A DNA stretch of 64,000 bases, from assembly GCF_023065955.2 (NCBI RefSeq), contig NW_026622997.1, forward strand, positions 23,540,001 through 23,604,000. Reading direction: 5' to 3'. Shown in pieces: positions 33,661-45,760 of the stretch; position 1 is the stretch's first letter, and each line of letters starts with the position of its first letter. This stretch comes from Ursus arctos. Taxonomy: Eukaryota > Chordata > Mammalia > Carnivora > Ursidae. The notes beneath the pieces are model-generated. The model did not search any database. It worked only from the letters and a program-made list of their open reading frames with translations, and was not told where the DNA came from. Both the position numbers and the translations under genes were made by a program.

Positions 33661-36600
33661 TCAGAATGGAGAGGTGGGGAAAGCAGGAAGGTGGAATTTA
33701 AATCAGTCAGTTTTGCCCTGGTAGAAATTGTGGTAAAGACAACTAAGGGAACTGAATCTGAAAGAAAAATGTAAATGTATCTGGGGGAATTCAGCCCTTG
33801 GTATTCCTGTCATGCCTCACTTTGGATGTTGGTGAGATGGTAATATTTACTTTATTTAAATGCTTGACTGATATAAATCAGACAAATGAAAAGGCCAGTG
33901 GTTTATAGATACACATTAAGGCAGAATTGCAATAATTTTTACAAGTCTCTCAAATAACCAGTTTTTTGAAGTGGGAAAAATCTTTAATTGGATTTTTTTT
34001 CTTCTTTCCTCTGCTGCTATGTTTTTTCTTTTCCTGTGTTCTTTTGCATTTGGGTTTATGTTTTTCAAGCTGAGCTAATGTTATTGAGAAACATTTCAAA
34101 GCATTTGTCACTGGAGTAGTTTATCCCTTAATTAGTGGTGAGGTGGTTTTGCAGACAGGTGACATACTCTAATGCCTTACAGAGACTAGTCTTGTTAGTT
34201 ATTGATTACTGATGAATAAATTACTGCCATTTTTAATCATAAGAAAATTTCTTTTGAGGATAATTAATCAGATTCATGCATTTCTTAACCAGTGTAGGAT
34301 TATCATCTTTTTTAGTTACAAGAATGAACCTGCCTGCCTCTGCCCTGGGTAAATTCAGGAGAGAGGAGACAGGTTTCTAGGTTTGTATTTTGATCTTTAC
34401 TTTTATTAGGCAGATGAAAAGTATACTTGCTTAAAAATTACTTCAAACTGCCTTTCTTGTTGAGTAGGTTTTGAACTACCTGCCTGACAGATGGTGTTGG
34501 AAGTAATTACCGAAATCATGTGTTTACCTGTACGTGGACATGTGTTCACCAGATGCACTCTGTTTACCCAGTGCTGCTGATTTCTTAAAGAAATACACAC
34601 CTTCTGGATAGAGTTGCATAACTCTGGAGAAGAGAAGCTGCTCCAGCCAGAGCTCTGTCTCTCTTGGTTGCAGGATCGGCTCTAGTCAGAGTGGTTGGTT
34701 AGGAAGGCCAAAGAAGCACTTTCACAACATTATTTACCCTTACATTTTTTGATTTATTAGCACTTTAATTTTACCCATCTACGGCATCATTTAAGAAACA
34801 GCCCCCCAGATTGTATATTCAACAGCAGTAACAGTGATCACTCTTTTATTATGATATATTGTATTTGTTTGTTTGTTATATTGTATTTTTTCTACTCAAT
34901 ATTTTTAGAAACGTGTTTTCCTGATTGCATGTTAAAGATGTACCCATCCTCCCCATTTCTATAGTGTGATTTTGGAAGTCTGGCTTTTGGATTAAGTGTT
35001 GATTATTATTTTTTTTCAACAACTCATGGGTAATTCCTGTACTCACAAAGATTGGAAATAGCTGCTTTATTTTATTTATTAACATCAAAACCTAATTTAT
35101 GTTTTCCACCTCATTTCTATTTCACTTTAAAAAAAATAAAAAAAAACCCAACAAAACCTCAATGATAGTGACCCCTTTCGCATGTATGCCTTAAGTGTTC
35201 GGTTTTGAAACAGTACATTTAGCAGTCTGTAAACCCTGAGGAACAAGGAAAGTCATTGTTGCAAGATTTTGACAGGTGCAAAACTGTAAATAATTACAGG
35301 CCTGGGCAGAAGCTAGAACAGAAGTTGCACAGCAGCTGGCAGGCCTGACCTGTGACAGGTCTGACCTGAGTTAAGTAGCCTAAATTTCATGGCAAGCTCA
35401 GATTTGTTTTATAGTATGAAATTCACCTTCTGCCACAGAACGTTGCTAGTGATTCAGACTAGATACCAGCTGCAAAGGGAGGAATACATGCAGAATATGG
35501 AGAAAGAAAAATGCCCATTGAGCTACCTTTTGTACGACTTTGGGGCCAGATGGAACTTGTATAGATGAATTCTAAAATTGATTTACACTCTGACTGAAAT
35601 AAATCACTCAGCACCAAATGGTGGTCTGGCTTTTTTTTTTTTTTACTTTTTATGTTACCTATTTTCAAAATATTAAATTTTTTAGTCGTATGAGCATATC
35701 CGAGTTCTGTATGAAGTTGTGTCTGGGAATACCTGAGTTGTAATTTTTTTAGGTCTTCACAGAGAACAAAGCAAATTTTTAATGAGATTTGATCGCCGTC
35801 GGGTTCCATCAGGCAGTTGCCCACCTTAAAAATACCAGATTCATTGCTGATCCATAAAGAGCCCTGCTCATTGCCAGCAGCTTCCCCCACCACACACCGT
35901 GTTTTCACCCCGGAAAGCTGCAGTGTGGAAAGGACAGGATTCTGCTAGAGCAGAAATAAAAAGCTGATGACTTGTGGGTCCAATCGAACCTATAGACGCG
36001 TTTTCTTTGGCTTGCACAGTGTTTTAAAAATTTGACAAATTCACATGTCAGAATCTGTATTTCTAGCTTCCTCAGAAACACTGATGATACAGTACTGGGC
36101 CTGCACTCCTGCAGTTGGGGGGGCTGGACAGTGGGCGCCCCTTTTCCGTCCTTCGGTTTGCTGTGGCCCTTATCATCCTGCTGTTCATTTGCTTCTGTTA
36201 TCTACCAACAGACATTTGAGTTGATGCCCCTTGGACTGGAAACTGTGTGGGTTTACAAATGGACCACCTGAAGAGAAAGGACCACATTAGGAGAGATTGG
36301 TGGAGCGTTGATCCGGTTAGGGGTGGTTTGCCTTGTGCTCTCTTCCGTCCGTGCTCTTCGCTTTTTATTCGATGTAATACACTTGCATTGTTTTCCTCTT
36401 CACTGTAAACTACTAAGAACTTTGAGTTGTGACATTCCCCCAACCACCCGTGATGAAGGAAATGTCCCAGGTATCCGGAGGAGGAGTTTTCTGAATGATT
36501 ACCCGTCCTTTAAGTCACATGTTAGTATGATTTAGTTTAATCAGCTAGCTTGTGTCCTTGTTTTTGGTAGTGATCAGCTTTATTGAAGGATGAGAGTTAA

Positions 36601-37035
36601 ATTAGAAAAGGAATATAGACGTTTTTAAAGCTCTGGGTGTATTGAGAGTTAGGGCAAGTCATGGCATAATGCCATGGTGGGTGACTTCAGTGAGACTGAC
36701 AGCACTGAGACCCTTTACAAAGTGGACAAGAAGAAGTGGAAAGATTCCAGAGATTAAAATTTTCCTAGAAAGGAGAGTAGAAAGTGTCTTTTACTTCTTT
36801 CCTCGTACCCTTATACTTTTTGGTGTTCCAACTCTATGCTTTCTCCTTTGTTTCTAATTAGAAAGAGAGAGGAGAAATGGGGAAGAGTTGAGTTTCATTT
36901 GCCTAAGAATCTCACTACTAAAATATATGGGAAAAAACCCCACCTCTATTGTAGGTTGACTAGGCACACAGTGAACTCAGAAGCTCGGTGGTTCTGAGGT
37001 TTGTTGAGTAAAGTTGGTACAGAAGGAGTGGTGTA
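33661..37035. other. Repeat-poor AT-rich block, candidate conserved non-coding DNA
   Basis: About 3.4 kb without a recognisable repeat. The part at 33780-34310 is rich in TAAT-type motifs (for example TTAATTGG at about 33984, TTAATTAG near 34128 and ATAATTAATCAG near 34260). This could reflect base composition alone. A T run at 35631-35643 is present. No gene found. Confidence 0.4.
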
Positions 37036-37243
37036 GACCAGGAGTTGGGAAACTGTGGACTGCAGACAAATCTAGCTTACTGCCCGTTTTTGTAAATAAA
37101 GTTTTATTGGAACACAGTCACACCCATTAATTTATATACCGTCTATGGCTGCTTTGATATCATAAGGGCACAGTTGAAAAGTTGTGACAGAGACCATATG
37201 GTTTGCAAAATCTAAAGTATTTATTATCTGGCACTGCACAGGA
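37036..37243. mobile_element. Non-autonomous hAT-type DNA transposon copy
   Basis: It matches an old mammalian MER-type element in order: 'gaccaggagttgggaaactg' terminus, 'tttttgtaaataaagtttta', 'ttggaacacagtcacaccca', then 'gtctatggctgctttgat' and 'gtgacagagaccatatggtt'. It ends with 'tttattatctggcactgc'. The same family recurs at 60938-61153 in the same orientation. The exact family name is not assigned. Confidence 0.7.
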
Positions 37244-38069
37244 AAGAAAATGTGATATTTTGGTGCAGAAGGTTCTGTCCAAAAAGAAAAAAATACCCAG
37301 CTCTTTTATGTGGTCTGTTATTTTTGTTGGAAACAAAGGGAATTAGATGTGTGATTGATTTTCACAATTTATATGGCTTTTTGATGATTTTGCAAATATT
37401 TTATATAGAGTTATTGTTCCATTTGAATGAAATGAAAATTTTATAATGCCTAGGACTTCAATGGGGCTATGATTTTATTATGTCATTTACAACAGCTGTT
37501 TCTGGAGAAGATTATAATAGCTAATGGGAAAACATGAAGTAATATAGTTAAAACATGATATAATTTTAGCAAAAATTAGTAAAATAAAAAATGGGTTGTG
37601 TTTGGGCTACAGCTTTTTTGGAGGGAAGCGTATAATGACAGTAAGTATAAAAACAACGATGTTACTTAATTAGCTTTAAACACAATATTTTCAGGAATAT
37701 ATTTAATGCACAGATGTGCACATATGGTCCATTATGGTGTTAATTTAAACTTTGAAAACTGCCAAAAGTTTTAGTTATTAGGGAAATAGTGGACTTTCAT
37801 CTAATGATCACATTAAACATTAATAACCTTACGTTTTTATTGTTATTTTCATTTTGGAGAACATTTAAAAATAGCAGGCCTATATTTGGGATTCATTTAA
37901 CATGATTATTGACTGTCTCAAGAATAAGCACTGTTCTAGGCACTGGGATTTAAGCACCAAATAAAATAAAATAGGAAATAAGAACTTCCCATTGCTGTTG
38001 CTGCAGGAGAAAAAAAACTCAAAATACTTTTGAGCTTCCATGGGCTGGGGGCTGGGGTGTGTGTGTGGA
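37244..38069. other. Unique AT-rich intronic sequence
   Basis: Nothing recognised. Confidence 0.42.
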
Positions 38070-38660
38070 CAAATAAACACTCCTCCATTCAGTTATTTAT
38101 TGAGCTGTACCAAGTGCTCTTTTAAGTCCTGAGGATATCACAGTTAGTAAAGCAAATTTTTGACTTTTAAAAGTTGCTTACTTACTTTCTAGTTGGAGAA
38201 GAGATGTCCCGTGTAAGTTGGGTAACAAAAGCCATGAAGAAAAGGAAAGAAAGGTCTTGGGAGAGATATGGATGTAATTTTGGATAGGTGGTCAGGAAAG
38301 ATTTCTCTCCTAAGGTGATGTATGAGCAGACACCTGAATGAAATAAGGTCATGAGCAGTGGGGATATGTGAGGGAAGAACATTCCATGCAGAGGTAATAG
38401 CAGTATAAAAACACTGGGATAGGTGTGTGCTTGGCAGTTCAGGGGAAAACAAAGAGAAGCCAACGTGGTTAGTGTCGAAGGAGCCAGAGGGAAATGGTGG
38501 GAGATGTGTTTGTTTTCTACTTAATGCACAGCCCTGAATATAGATCGAAGTAAAGTCACATGGGACCAAGCTAAATTCTGTATGAAGTGACAGCAGTATA
38601 AAGGTAGAGAGTAAGGGTCTATGGGAGATGCCCTAGACCAGAAGTCAGGAAATAATAGAG
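38070..38660 (-). mobile_element. L2 LINE 3' part, antisense
   Basis: It reads the L2 consensus backwards: 'cattcagttatttattgagc', 'gctcttttaagtcctgagg', then 'tcaggaaagatttctctcct' and 'agacacctgaatgaa'. It continues with 'agggaagaacattccatgca' and a region near 38600 that fades out. The right boundary is approximate. Confidence 0.65.
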
Positions 38661-40168
38661 TCAATTTGCTCATTGTTCCTCAAATTAAATCTCACTTCTG
38701 TGAATCTCTTAGTGATTTACTCTTTCAAAATGGAATTCTGCACGGTATAGTCCAGTACCCTGAGGCCTGGATAAATTGTTGAATTTATGGTGTGCCAATA
38801 CCCATTACAGGGTGGCCATCCAGTGAATTTGTAACAAAGAGTATAAGGTTTGGAATAAATGGGTCAGAAAGTCTGACTAAAATGAGAATAACAATTCACA
38901 TTCAATTAAAATGTGCATAGCCTACAATAAATTTTCATTGTATTAGGGTTAAGGGGAGAGTAGAAGTAGGATGATAATTAATAGTTGTAAATTTAAAAGT
39001 CAGCTTTATTCCAAGTGTTAATTTTTCCTGGAAGTGTTTTACAAAACGGTCAAGTTCCTGAAATTGTAGGAACACTGATCATGGTATTTATAACTGCGAG
39101 GCATGCTAGGTAGCTGACCTCAAGTGTGAACTAATTAACTTAGGGCTTGTGTAGTATGCTTTAGCAAAAGTAGATATTTAAAAATAATTGACTCGTTTTT
39201 TTTCGTTTCATAAATGGCAGTATTTATGGTGTTTTAATTTATTTTAATATCACCAAGCACATTTTTATGGTGATTCTTTCAACTTTAACACAGGTGGGTA
39301 TCAATAAGTGAAATTTTTTTCCGGCATAAGAGGATGATTAAGCTTATTCACCAAATATATATTTTATAAAGAACACCATCAATCACAACTATCATAAGGT
39401 TACTGTACTGGAAACAGTACAGGTTTCTGAAACTCAACAGTTAGTAATGATTATTGAAACGCCATACGAAGACAAGAAACGTGTAGCATTCGGAGCAGTA
39501 TTTCGCTTGGAAGGCATGTGCCTGCATGGAAACAGGTTGGATTAAAAAAGTTCTTTTGCAAAGACTTGCTGGAGTTGAGGATGCATTTTTCCTTAGGAGT
39601 AATAATAGATATGGTAATTCGATTTTCAGGCAAACCCAAAATGTATTAGGAATCTCTATATTTCATGGATTTCTAGAGGGCTCTGGTACTGGTTTTCAGC
39701 AGATCCATTTCCAGGAGAAAGCTATAGCTCTGCTTTTCCTTGGTGTACCTGTATCAGCAGCGCACTCCTTCTCGAGTCTGTTCGGGGTCACTGTTCCATC
39801 GCTCTCTGTGTTGCTGTACCCGTGCGGTGGGTAAAGTAGTTTGTGTCATAGATGAGTTGCTTTATGAGTTGGGTCTACAGGTGAGGCCATTATCGACATC
39901 ATCAAACATTTAATTCTGTCACTAGCTCTTCCAAGGCAGCAAGTCTTACCCGTGGGTCCCCATGGCCATGATTATCAGCCACAAGATAAATGAGGTGATG
40001 GGGAGGGCACGTCCCTGACCACCCATTTGTTCCCCATTTTATAGGACAGTAGGAGGTGGTGAAGGCCGGGCACAGTGGGCTGGGACAGGTGGGCCTTCTC
40101 TACTTAGAGCTCTATGGCGTGTCCTGTGAAGATTCCTTTGCCTTAATTTTGCTGCTTTATCAAGGGGA

Positions 40169-40185
40169 CCCCCCCCCCCCCCCCC
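40169..40185. repeat. C17 homopolymer run
   Basis: Seventeen consecutive C after AAGGGGA, followed by GCCCAGGAGCC. Long C runs are length-unstable and hard to sequence. Confidence 0.9.
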
Positions 40186-42671
40186 GCCCAGGAGCCATGC
40201 CTGGTTTGGGGAGGCAAAGCTGGACGTTGCCTGGAATGTTGTGTGGTGGGGGAGAAGGGGAGGAAAGGAAAAAAAATCATGCAGCCTAACTTCTTTTCCT
40301 TTATTACGTTATGTTTTTCTTTTTTTTAAAACCCTTTTCTGGTGAATTTGAGGTAGTTTTCAGATGCCAAATCGGCATCTGCCTACTTTTCACTGTCACA
40401 TTTCTGTGAAAAATATCCTACAATTCAAATTTTAGTGAAACTAGACACACTTTTCTCCTTACTCCCGACTTTATTTCAGATTTGCAACATTTTACGTTTA
40501 TTTTCTCGGACTTAAGTATTCATTAAATTCAGCCCCATCATTTTACAACAAATGGAATACCCTGAAGTAAATAACTATATTTAAATATATATGTGTATAT
40601 CTGTGTTTATGTATATTATTGATATATGTGATACAAAGTAATAAATAATCCAGGAGTACAGCATCTGTCTCACCTGCTGTTCTCTTTATGATGTGAAGCG
40701 ATGAGTCACATGAGTAATTGTATTACTTGGATAAAGTACTGGGAAGACAGTTTCACTTGCATAAGTCCTGTGCTGCATGTCATAAAGATGAAAAGTTTGA
40801 GCCATCTGTTACTTAAAAAAAAAAAAATTTACCCTGGTATACCACCTGGTGTTTAACTAGGCCTCGGGATTTGTACCAGTTACAGTACTGCTTCAGTGAA
40901 CAAATATTGGGGTGAAGAGTGGGTAGGGTTTGGTGATTACTTCTGTGACTTGGGAGGGGCCTTTCCAGTGAGTCTTGAACAATGTTATTTGGATCATTGT
41001 TACTTCCTATTGTGGCTTGCCTGTCATTAAAAACAATTTTGTCTTAATTTTGAAAATTGGATGTGAGGAGTAACATTACACAAAAACAACATTATACAAT
41101 GATGGAGATAATGTTCTGTGCAGCATGATTTAATTTGGAGCAGTGGATGGCCACCTGCTAGGCCTTTGTTCTGTGGCAGTCTGGCAAGTGGCCCCAGTGT
41201 TTTGGTTCTTTCATTGGTCACATGGCTGTTGAGATCCGCCTGGGTTAGTTGCAAGCCATTATTCTGGTAGCACAGAACGATGGAATATTTGACTGCTGGG
41301 TTTTTGAATTAAGAAAACAAATCCCTTTTAAAGTTATTATTCAGCAATCACAGACTGCTTTTAATGTGTTGATATAACATCTGAGTCTTTAGATTTTATC
41401 TAGGGGTAGCCTAGTGTTATCTGCAACATAAAAAAAAATCTAGTAGTATTTGGCATTATGGTAACTAGCTACCATATAGCACCTGTCTGCTTACACCCTG
41501 TAATTCAGTGACTAACCTGGGACACTTTTGAGAGTGACAGCCACTAATAATAATGCTGGGATAAGAGGCCTAGATGAAGACATATGGTCATTCTGTTTAT
41601 AAGGCATGGTCATTTTTACCATCCTCTGTGATCAAGAATAACCAAATATTTCATACATATTTAAGGATAATTCCTATAATAAATTGCGTTAATTGTGGCT
41701 GATACAGTCCTTTTTATAAAGTAGGTGCTCAAATCAATATTTGCAAACAGAATAAATGTTTACATTTAAAAAAATTAAAACCCCCTGCCAAATATCTTAA
41801 AAAATATACATTTTAAAACAGCTTTGGATTAAAACTCTTCTCTGTTTTCCTGATATTCAGGATCGGTCTCAGGCTTCCCCATAGGGATGCTACCTATTGA
41901 TCCATGATTTGAACTCTGAAATCATCTCAGTATGTGCAATATTATAAGGGTAGGGAAAATTGCAGTTGCCTATCGTTCTGTCTAAAATGATTTAAACTGA
42001 CTACTAGTAGAGGGGAACATTTAGTCAACTGCTCATTATGACTTACCCTGGTAACTTAATTTACTTTTCCTTATTACTTGAAGTTGTTAAGCGATTCATT
42101 GGCTAACTAGCAATTCCTTAAATTTCTTCTGAGGAAATCAGGAAGCCAAGTCAATCAATTTAGTTGTTTAATAGTACTTCGAGATTTTCGTAGTGTGGAA
42201 GGATTGAGACTTTGGATAATTTTTTATGCTAAGTTTTAATCTTGTGTTTGTCAGTTTGAAACTTTCAACAATTTTCTCTCTCTATACAAGCCCTCATTTA
42301 TTACTTATAAGACATAGAAAAGGTTGCAGGAATCTCTCTCCTTTTCTAGCTGAGGTAATAAAAAAGGTATTTGTTGCCCATCTGGCCATTTCATGAGATG
42401 AGTTGGATTTAGCTCAACCCTGGAATGTGGGTTATGGTGTGGGGGGTTTTGGAAAGTCAGTTGTGGTTTAGAAGGACTGTATGATGTGGGCTGGGAACTT
42501 TGGTGTTTTCTTCTGGTCCGAGGTAGGTGTTTTTAAAAGAGAGGTGTCAGAAGATCTTGGGTTCTAGACCGTGTTGACTGATTGGTCTACATCCCGTTTG
42601 TCCTGATCTCCCTGTTTCTGATACATAAGATTTGAAACATGTGCTGTTTACTCTTCTGTTTCTTTATCTTT

Positions 42672-42691
42672 TGTGTGTGTGTGTGTGTGTG
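42672..42691. repeat. (GT)10 microsatellite
   Basis: Pure GT run in unique sequence. Confidence 0.93.
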
Positions 42692-42959
42692 TTTTGGTGA
42701 TTTCATAGCTTGCTCTTTTTGCATCTTTCCCTGTTGCTTTTCTACCATTCTGGTCTGGTTTCTTTCTCTTGATCAGCTTTTTCTTTGTGTTCTAGGCCCT
42801 GCCTGTTTCACCTGAGTGAAAGAGTCCACGAAGTCTTCTTGTGTCTCTACCCTAATTGTTCGTGATATTCAGATACTGGTCATGAGGGAACTTCCTTGGG
42901 TGCTTCATGACTTTTATACAGTAGAACTAAATTCATGAGTAAGAGATTTATTTACTGGT

Positions 42960-43062
42960 TAATTATCTTTCCTTGGCTACTGCAGGTAAGGTCCAAGGGC
43001 AGGCATTTTGCTTTGTTTACAACTATATCCCCAGAGCCTGGAAGTATGCTAGGTGCCCAGGA
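42960..43062 (+). mobile_element. L2 3' end fragment
   Basis: It reads 'aaggtccaagggcaggcatt', 'ttgctttgtttacaactat', 'atccccagagcctggaagta' and 'gctaggtgcccagg', the L2 3' terminal order. A T-rich stretch and a short SINE follow. Confidence 0.7.
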
Positions 43063-43108
43063 ACTTTTTTTTTTTTTAAAGACTAGATTAAAATCAATTT
43101 TGAAAAAG

Positions 43109-43213
43109 CGGGGAGAATCTTGCTGGCTCAGTCTGCAGAGCACGCGACTCGTGATCTTGGGGTTGTGAGTTCGAACCCCATGTTAAGGGGTAGATTGTAT
43201 TTAAAATAAAAAA
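43109..43213 (+). mobile_element. Short tRNA-Lys-like carnivore SINE
   Basis: About 105 bp with a tRNA-like head (cttgctggctcagtctgcag), a perfect box B (GTTCGAACC within gtgagttcgaacccc) and an A-rich end. It resembles the short element at 21448 and is not a functional tRNA gene. No clear flanking duplication was found. Confidence 0.8.
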
Positions 43214-43429
43214 ATTTTTTTAAAAAAAGAATAGAAATGCCATAGCTTTCTGATAGTTTACCAAATCAGATATTATTTAGGGAGAGTCAAGGAACTACTT
43301 TGCTTTACAGAAAACCTTTTGAACCTTGGCTGGTATTTGAACCATTTAATGAGGAAGGAAGTACTTTGGAGTGATTCTTCTTGTAATGATGTAAGTTTAT
43401 AGTCTCTTTCCTTTCTAGCACTTGTAGTC

Positions 43430-43800
43430 CCTAGACTTGATTTTACTACTTTTATGAGTTAAGATCCTTTTTGTTGCAAGTAATAGAAATCTGAACTGAA
43501 CCTTGCTTAAGCAATAAAGAAGTGGCTTATTCTCACAACGAGTCCAAGAAGGCTTTGGGAGTGGATTGGCTGAACTCAGTCTTGTCCTGAGAGACCCAGG
43601 TTTGTTTGTTCTTTCTCTTCCCTTTGCTTTCGTGGCTTCATCCTTATAGCTTCTTCTTTCTGTGATTATGAAGACAGGAGGAACAGTCAGGTCCATATAT
43701 TTCTTGTTGATATCTAGTGGGAAAAAGACTGGCTTTCCTTTCCTTGAAGACTCAAGCAAGACTTCTTCACGTGTCATTGGTCCAGACTGACTTGAGACTG
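43430..43800. mobile_element. Ancient interspersed repeat, family not assigned
   Basis: Wording resembles a common old mammalian repeat: 'ttgttgcaagtaatagaaat', then 'ccttgcttaagcaataaaga' and 'agtggcttattctcacaac', with later 'gtgtcattggtccagactga'. A library search would be needed to name it. Confidence 0.4.
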
Positions 43801-44820
43801 CTCTCCCCCGAACATTGGCAAAGGACGTGGAAGCTTGGGCTAATAATCATCTCAGGTGAAATAGATGTTGGGATCAACTGCACTACTCACTAAAGTCCCA
43901 TGCGAATTAACCTTTATAAATACATTTTTAAAGACTGTTGATTTCCTGAACTCCAAGATAAGACTTCCCAGAGTAATTAGGTTCATAACCAAGAGGATGC
44001 TAGGTGAAGTCAACATTATCATCATAATTACTTCATTAGGGAAATTACAGCATTTAAATTAAAAAATGTGACAATTTTTGTTCTGTCTTCCCAAGTTTAT
44101 TAAATAGACATGCTGCATTGTTTTTGTAAAGTAGAAAGTAGATATGTAGCAATTGGTTGGAACTATGACTCCCCCTTAAGTGTGTTTGCACTGATAACAA
44201 TTGATGTGTTTAAATTATTTAAATAAAATGAAATCTTGTTGACTAGATAAGTGGAAAAAGATAACTAGGACGTAGGGAGGCTTACTTAAAACAATAAGTC
44301 AATATGGAAGGTAATGTGCGTCTGTCACCTTAACTTACTAAAAGGTTTCTGATTTACTTCAGTATACAGTAATGGATTATTTTGTTTGTCGAAGAATTCT
44401 TAGTAAATATTTAATAAGCGGCATGGAGGCATTATGATATTGTGAAGAAAGCACTGAATTACGAACTGAAATCCAAATTTCTCTAATTTTTTCACTGACA
44501 TAGTAGGAAAGGATGGTTTCATTCAGGTTAGTATGCTCGTTTGCTCGTTCTGTAGTGTCCAGCTGCTTCCAGGACTTGAGAGTCGTTGACTGCTCATTCA
44601 CTATACAGTGGAATGTTTCACCTGGCGAAAGTCTACTGGCCGACCTCTCCAACAAAGACCTGAGTGGAGACACTTTTCTGGTTCAGGTTTTAAAGATAAG
44701 TAATCATTTTTCTCCTTCAGAAGGTAGAGATCTTCTATGTACATTCTGTTTTCTGTGAGCACTCCCAAGTGCTTCTTTTTGCTTTAAGTAGTAGAGACCA
44801 ACGTAAATTCATCTCTTATT
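43801..44820. other. Unique AT-rich intronic sequence
   Basis: Nothing recognised; chance frames at 44377-44673 and 44513-44758 overlap on opposite strands. Confidence 0.42.
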
Positions 44821-44823
44821 TGT

Positions 44824-44975
44824 GTATTCCATTTTCCAGCTCACTTCTCTGAACCTCATTTTCCTAGTTTGTAAAGTAAGCATCTCTCCTGCAACACTCA
44901 GATTCTTCACGAGGATTGATGGCACGAGGCAGCACGTGCTGTGTGTGAAAGTTGCTCTGGAAAAATCTAAAGCAG
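44824..44975 (+). mobile_element. MIR SINE fragment
   Basis: It reads 'ctcacttctctgaacctcat', 'tttcctagtttgtaaagtaa', then a diverged 'cacgaggattgatggcacga' and 'gcacgtgctgtgtg' core in sense orientation. Confidence 0.62.
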
Positions 44976-45560
44976 AATGTTCTCTAGAAACACGGACAGG
45001 ACCACCCCCTGAGACTCCTGTCTGTCATCTTACAGAGACGTTTGTTTCTTTTTTCTTTCCTTTTTGTTTGTTTCTTTGTTTGCTTGTTTTGGTTTTTTCC
45101 CTGTTGGAGGCTTAGTTGTAGTGACCTGGGTGTTCAGGACCTTGATGTGGGGGGTTGAAATTTGAACACTACAAACTGGAGGAGAAAGAAAGGAAAGCTG
45201 AATGTATTGCTTGTTTTTTAGTGGTCTGTTATTCTAACTTGTAAAAACCACAAGCTTTCCCTCTTATCACAGTTTTACAAGTGAATATACGAACGAACCA
45301 GAATTTAAAATATTACAATGAAACTTTTTCTTACATTTTTATTTGCTAATTTTCAAATCTACTAAAGTTTCTCCTTGTATCAGCTGGATGTAAAAAAAAA
45401 CACATAGATTGCAGCTTTTTGGGGGGTTTTCAAAGAAATTTTATATTTTTCTAATAAAAAATGTAAATATTTGGAAATGAAAATAATTTCTAATGATGTC
45501 ATTTGCTACCATGGTATTTTATATTAGCCTTGTTGAATTTTGGTGGGAAGTACTCCTTTT
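44976..45560. other. Unique intronic sequence
   Basis: A T-rich low-complexity run lies at about 45044-45100 (tttctttttt and tttgtttgtttc units). Nothing else recognised. Confidence 0.42.
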
Positions 45561-45569
45561 GGGGACAGA

Positions 45570-45760
45570 TATTCCCTATCATAATCACAGATTTTTAGGG
45601 CTAGAATCAGCCTCAGAGTTGATCTTCTTCTACCCTTTCCATGTATGTGTGAGGAAATACAGCTCAGAGAGGAAGATTTGTCTTACTGTGCATTCATGGT
45701 GCAGCCATGACCCGAGTTCAGGTCTCTGGGCCAGGAGGGGTGCTCCTCCTTGGACCTTCT
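45570..45760 (-). mobile_element. Possible ancient SINE-like repeat
   Basis: 'gaggaaatacagctcagagagg' in pieces and 'atgacccgagttcaggtctc' follow the pattern of an antisense MIR-type core and box B region, but the left part does not fit MIR well. Low certainty. Confidence 0.35.

Larger units (their letters stand above)
38661..42959. other. Large repeat-poor AT-rich block
   Basis: About 4.3 kb with little that I recognise. It contains a perfect 8-bp inverted repeat with a 4-base loop at 39403-39422, a C17 run at 40169-40185, an ATAT-rich stretch at about 40578-40635, an A run at 40816-40828, a possible L2 tail at 41690-41760 (gtaggtgctcaaatcaatat) and a (GT)n at 42672-42691. No coding frame shows similarity to a known protein. 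Confidence 0.42.

Noticed and set aside
39403..39422. microRNA precursor
   Set aside because: The stem is only 8 bp with no extended pairing on either side.
43109..43180. tRNA gene
   Set aside because: Box A and B are present but the sequence continues into a SINE A-rich end and the 3' acceptor half is missing.
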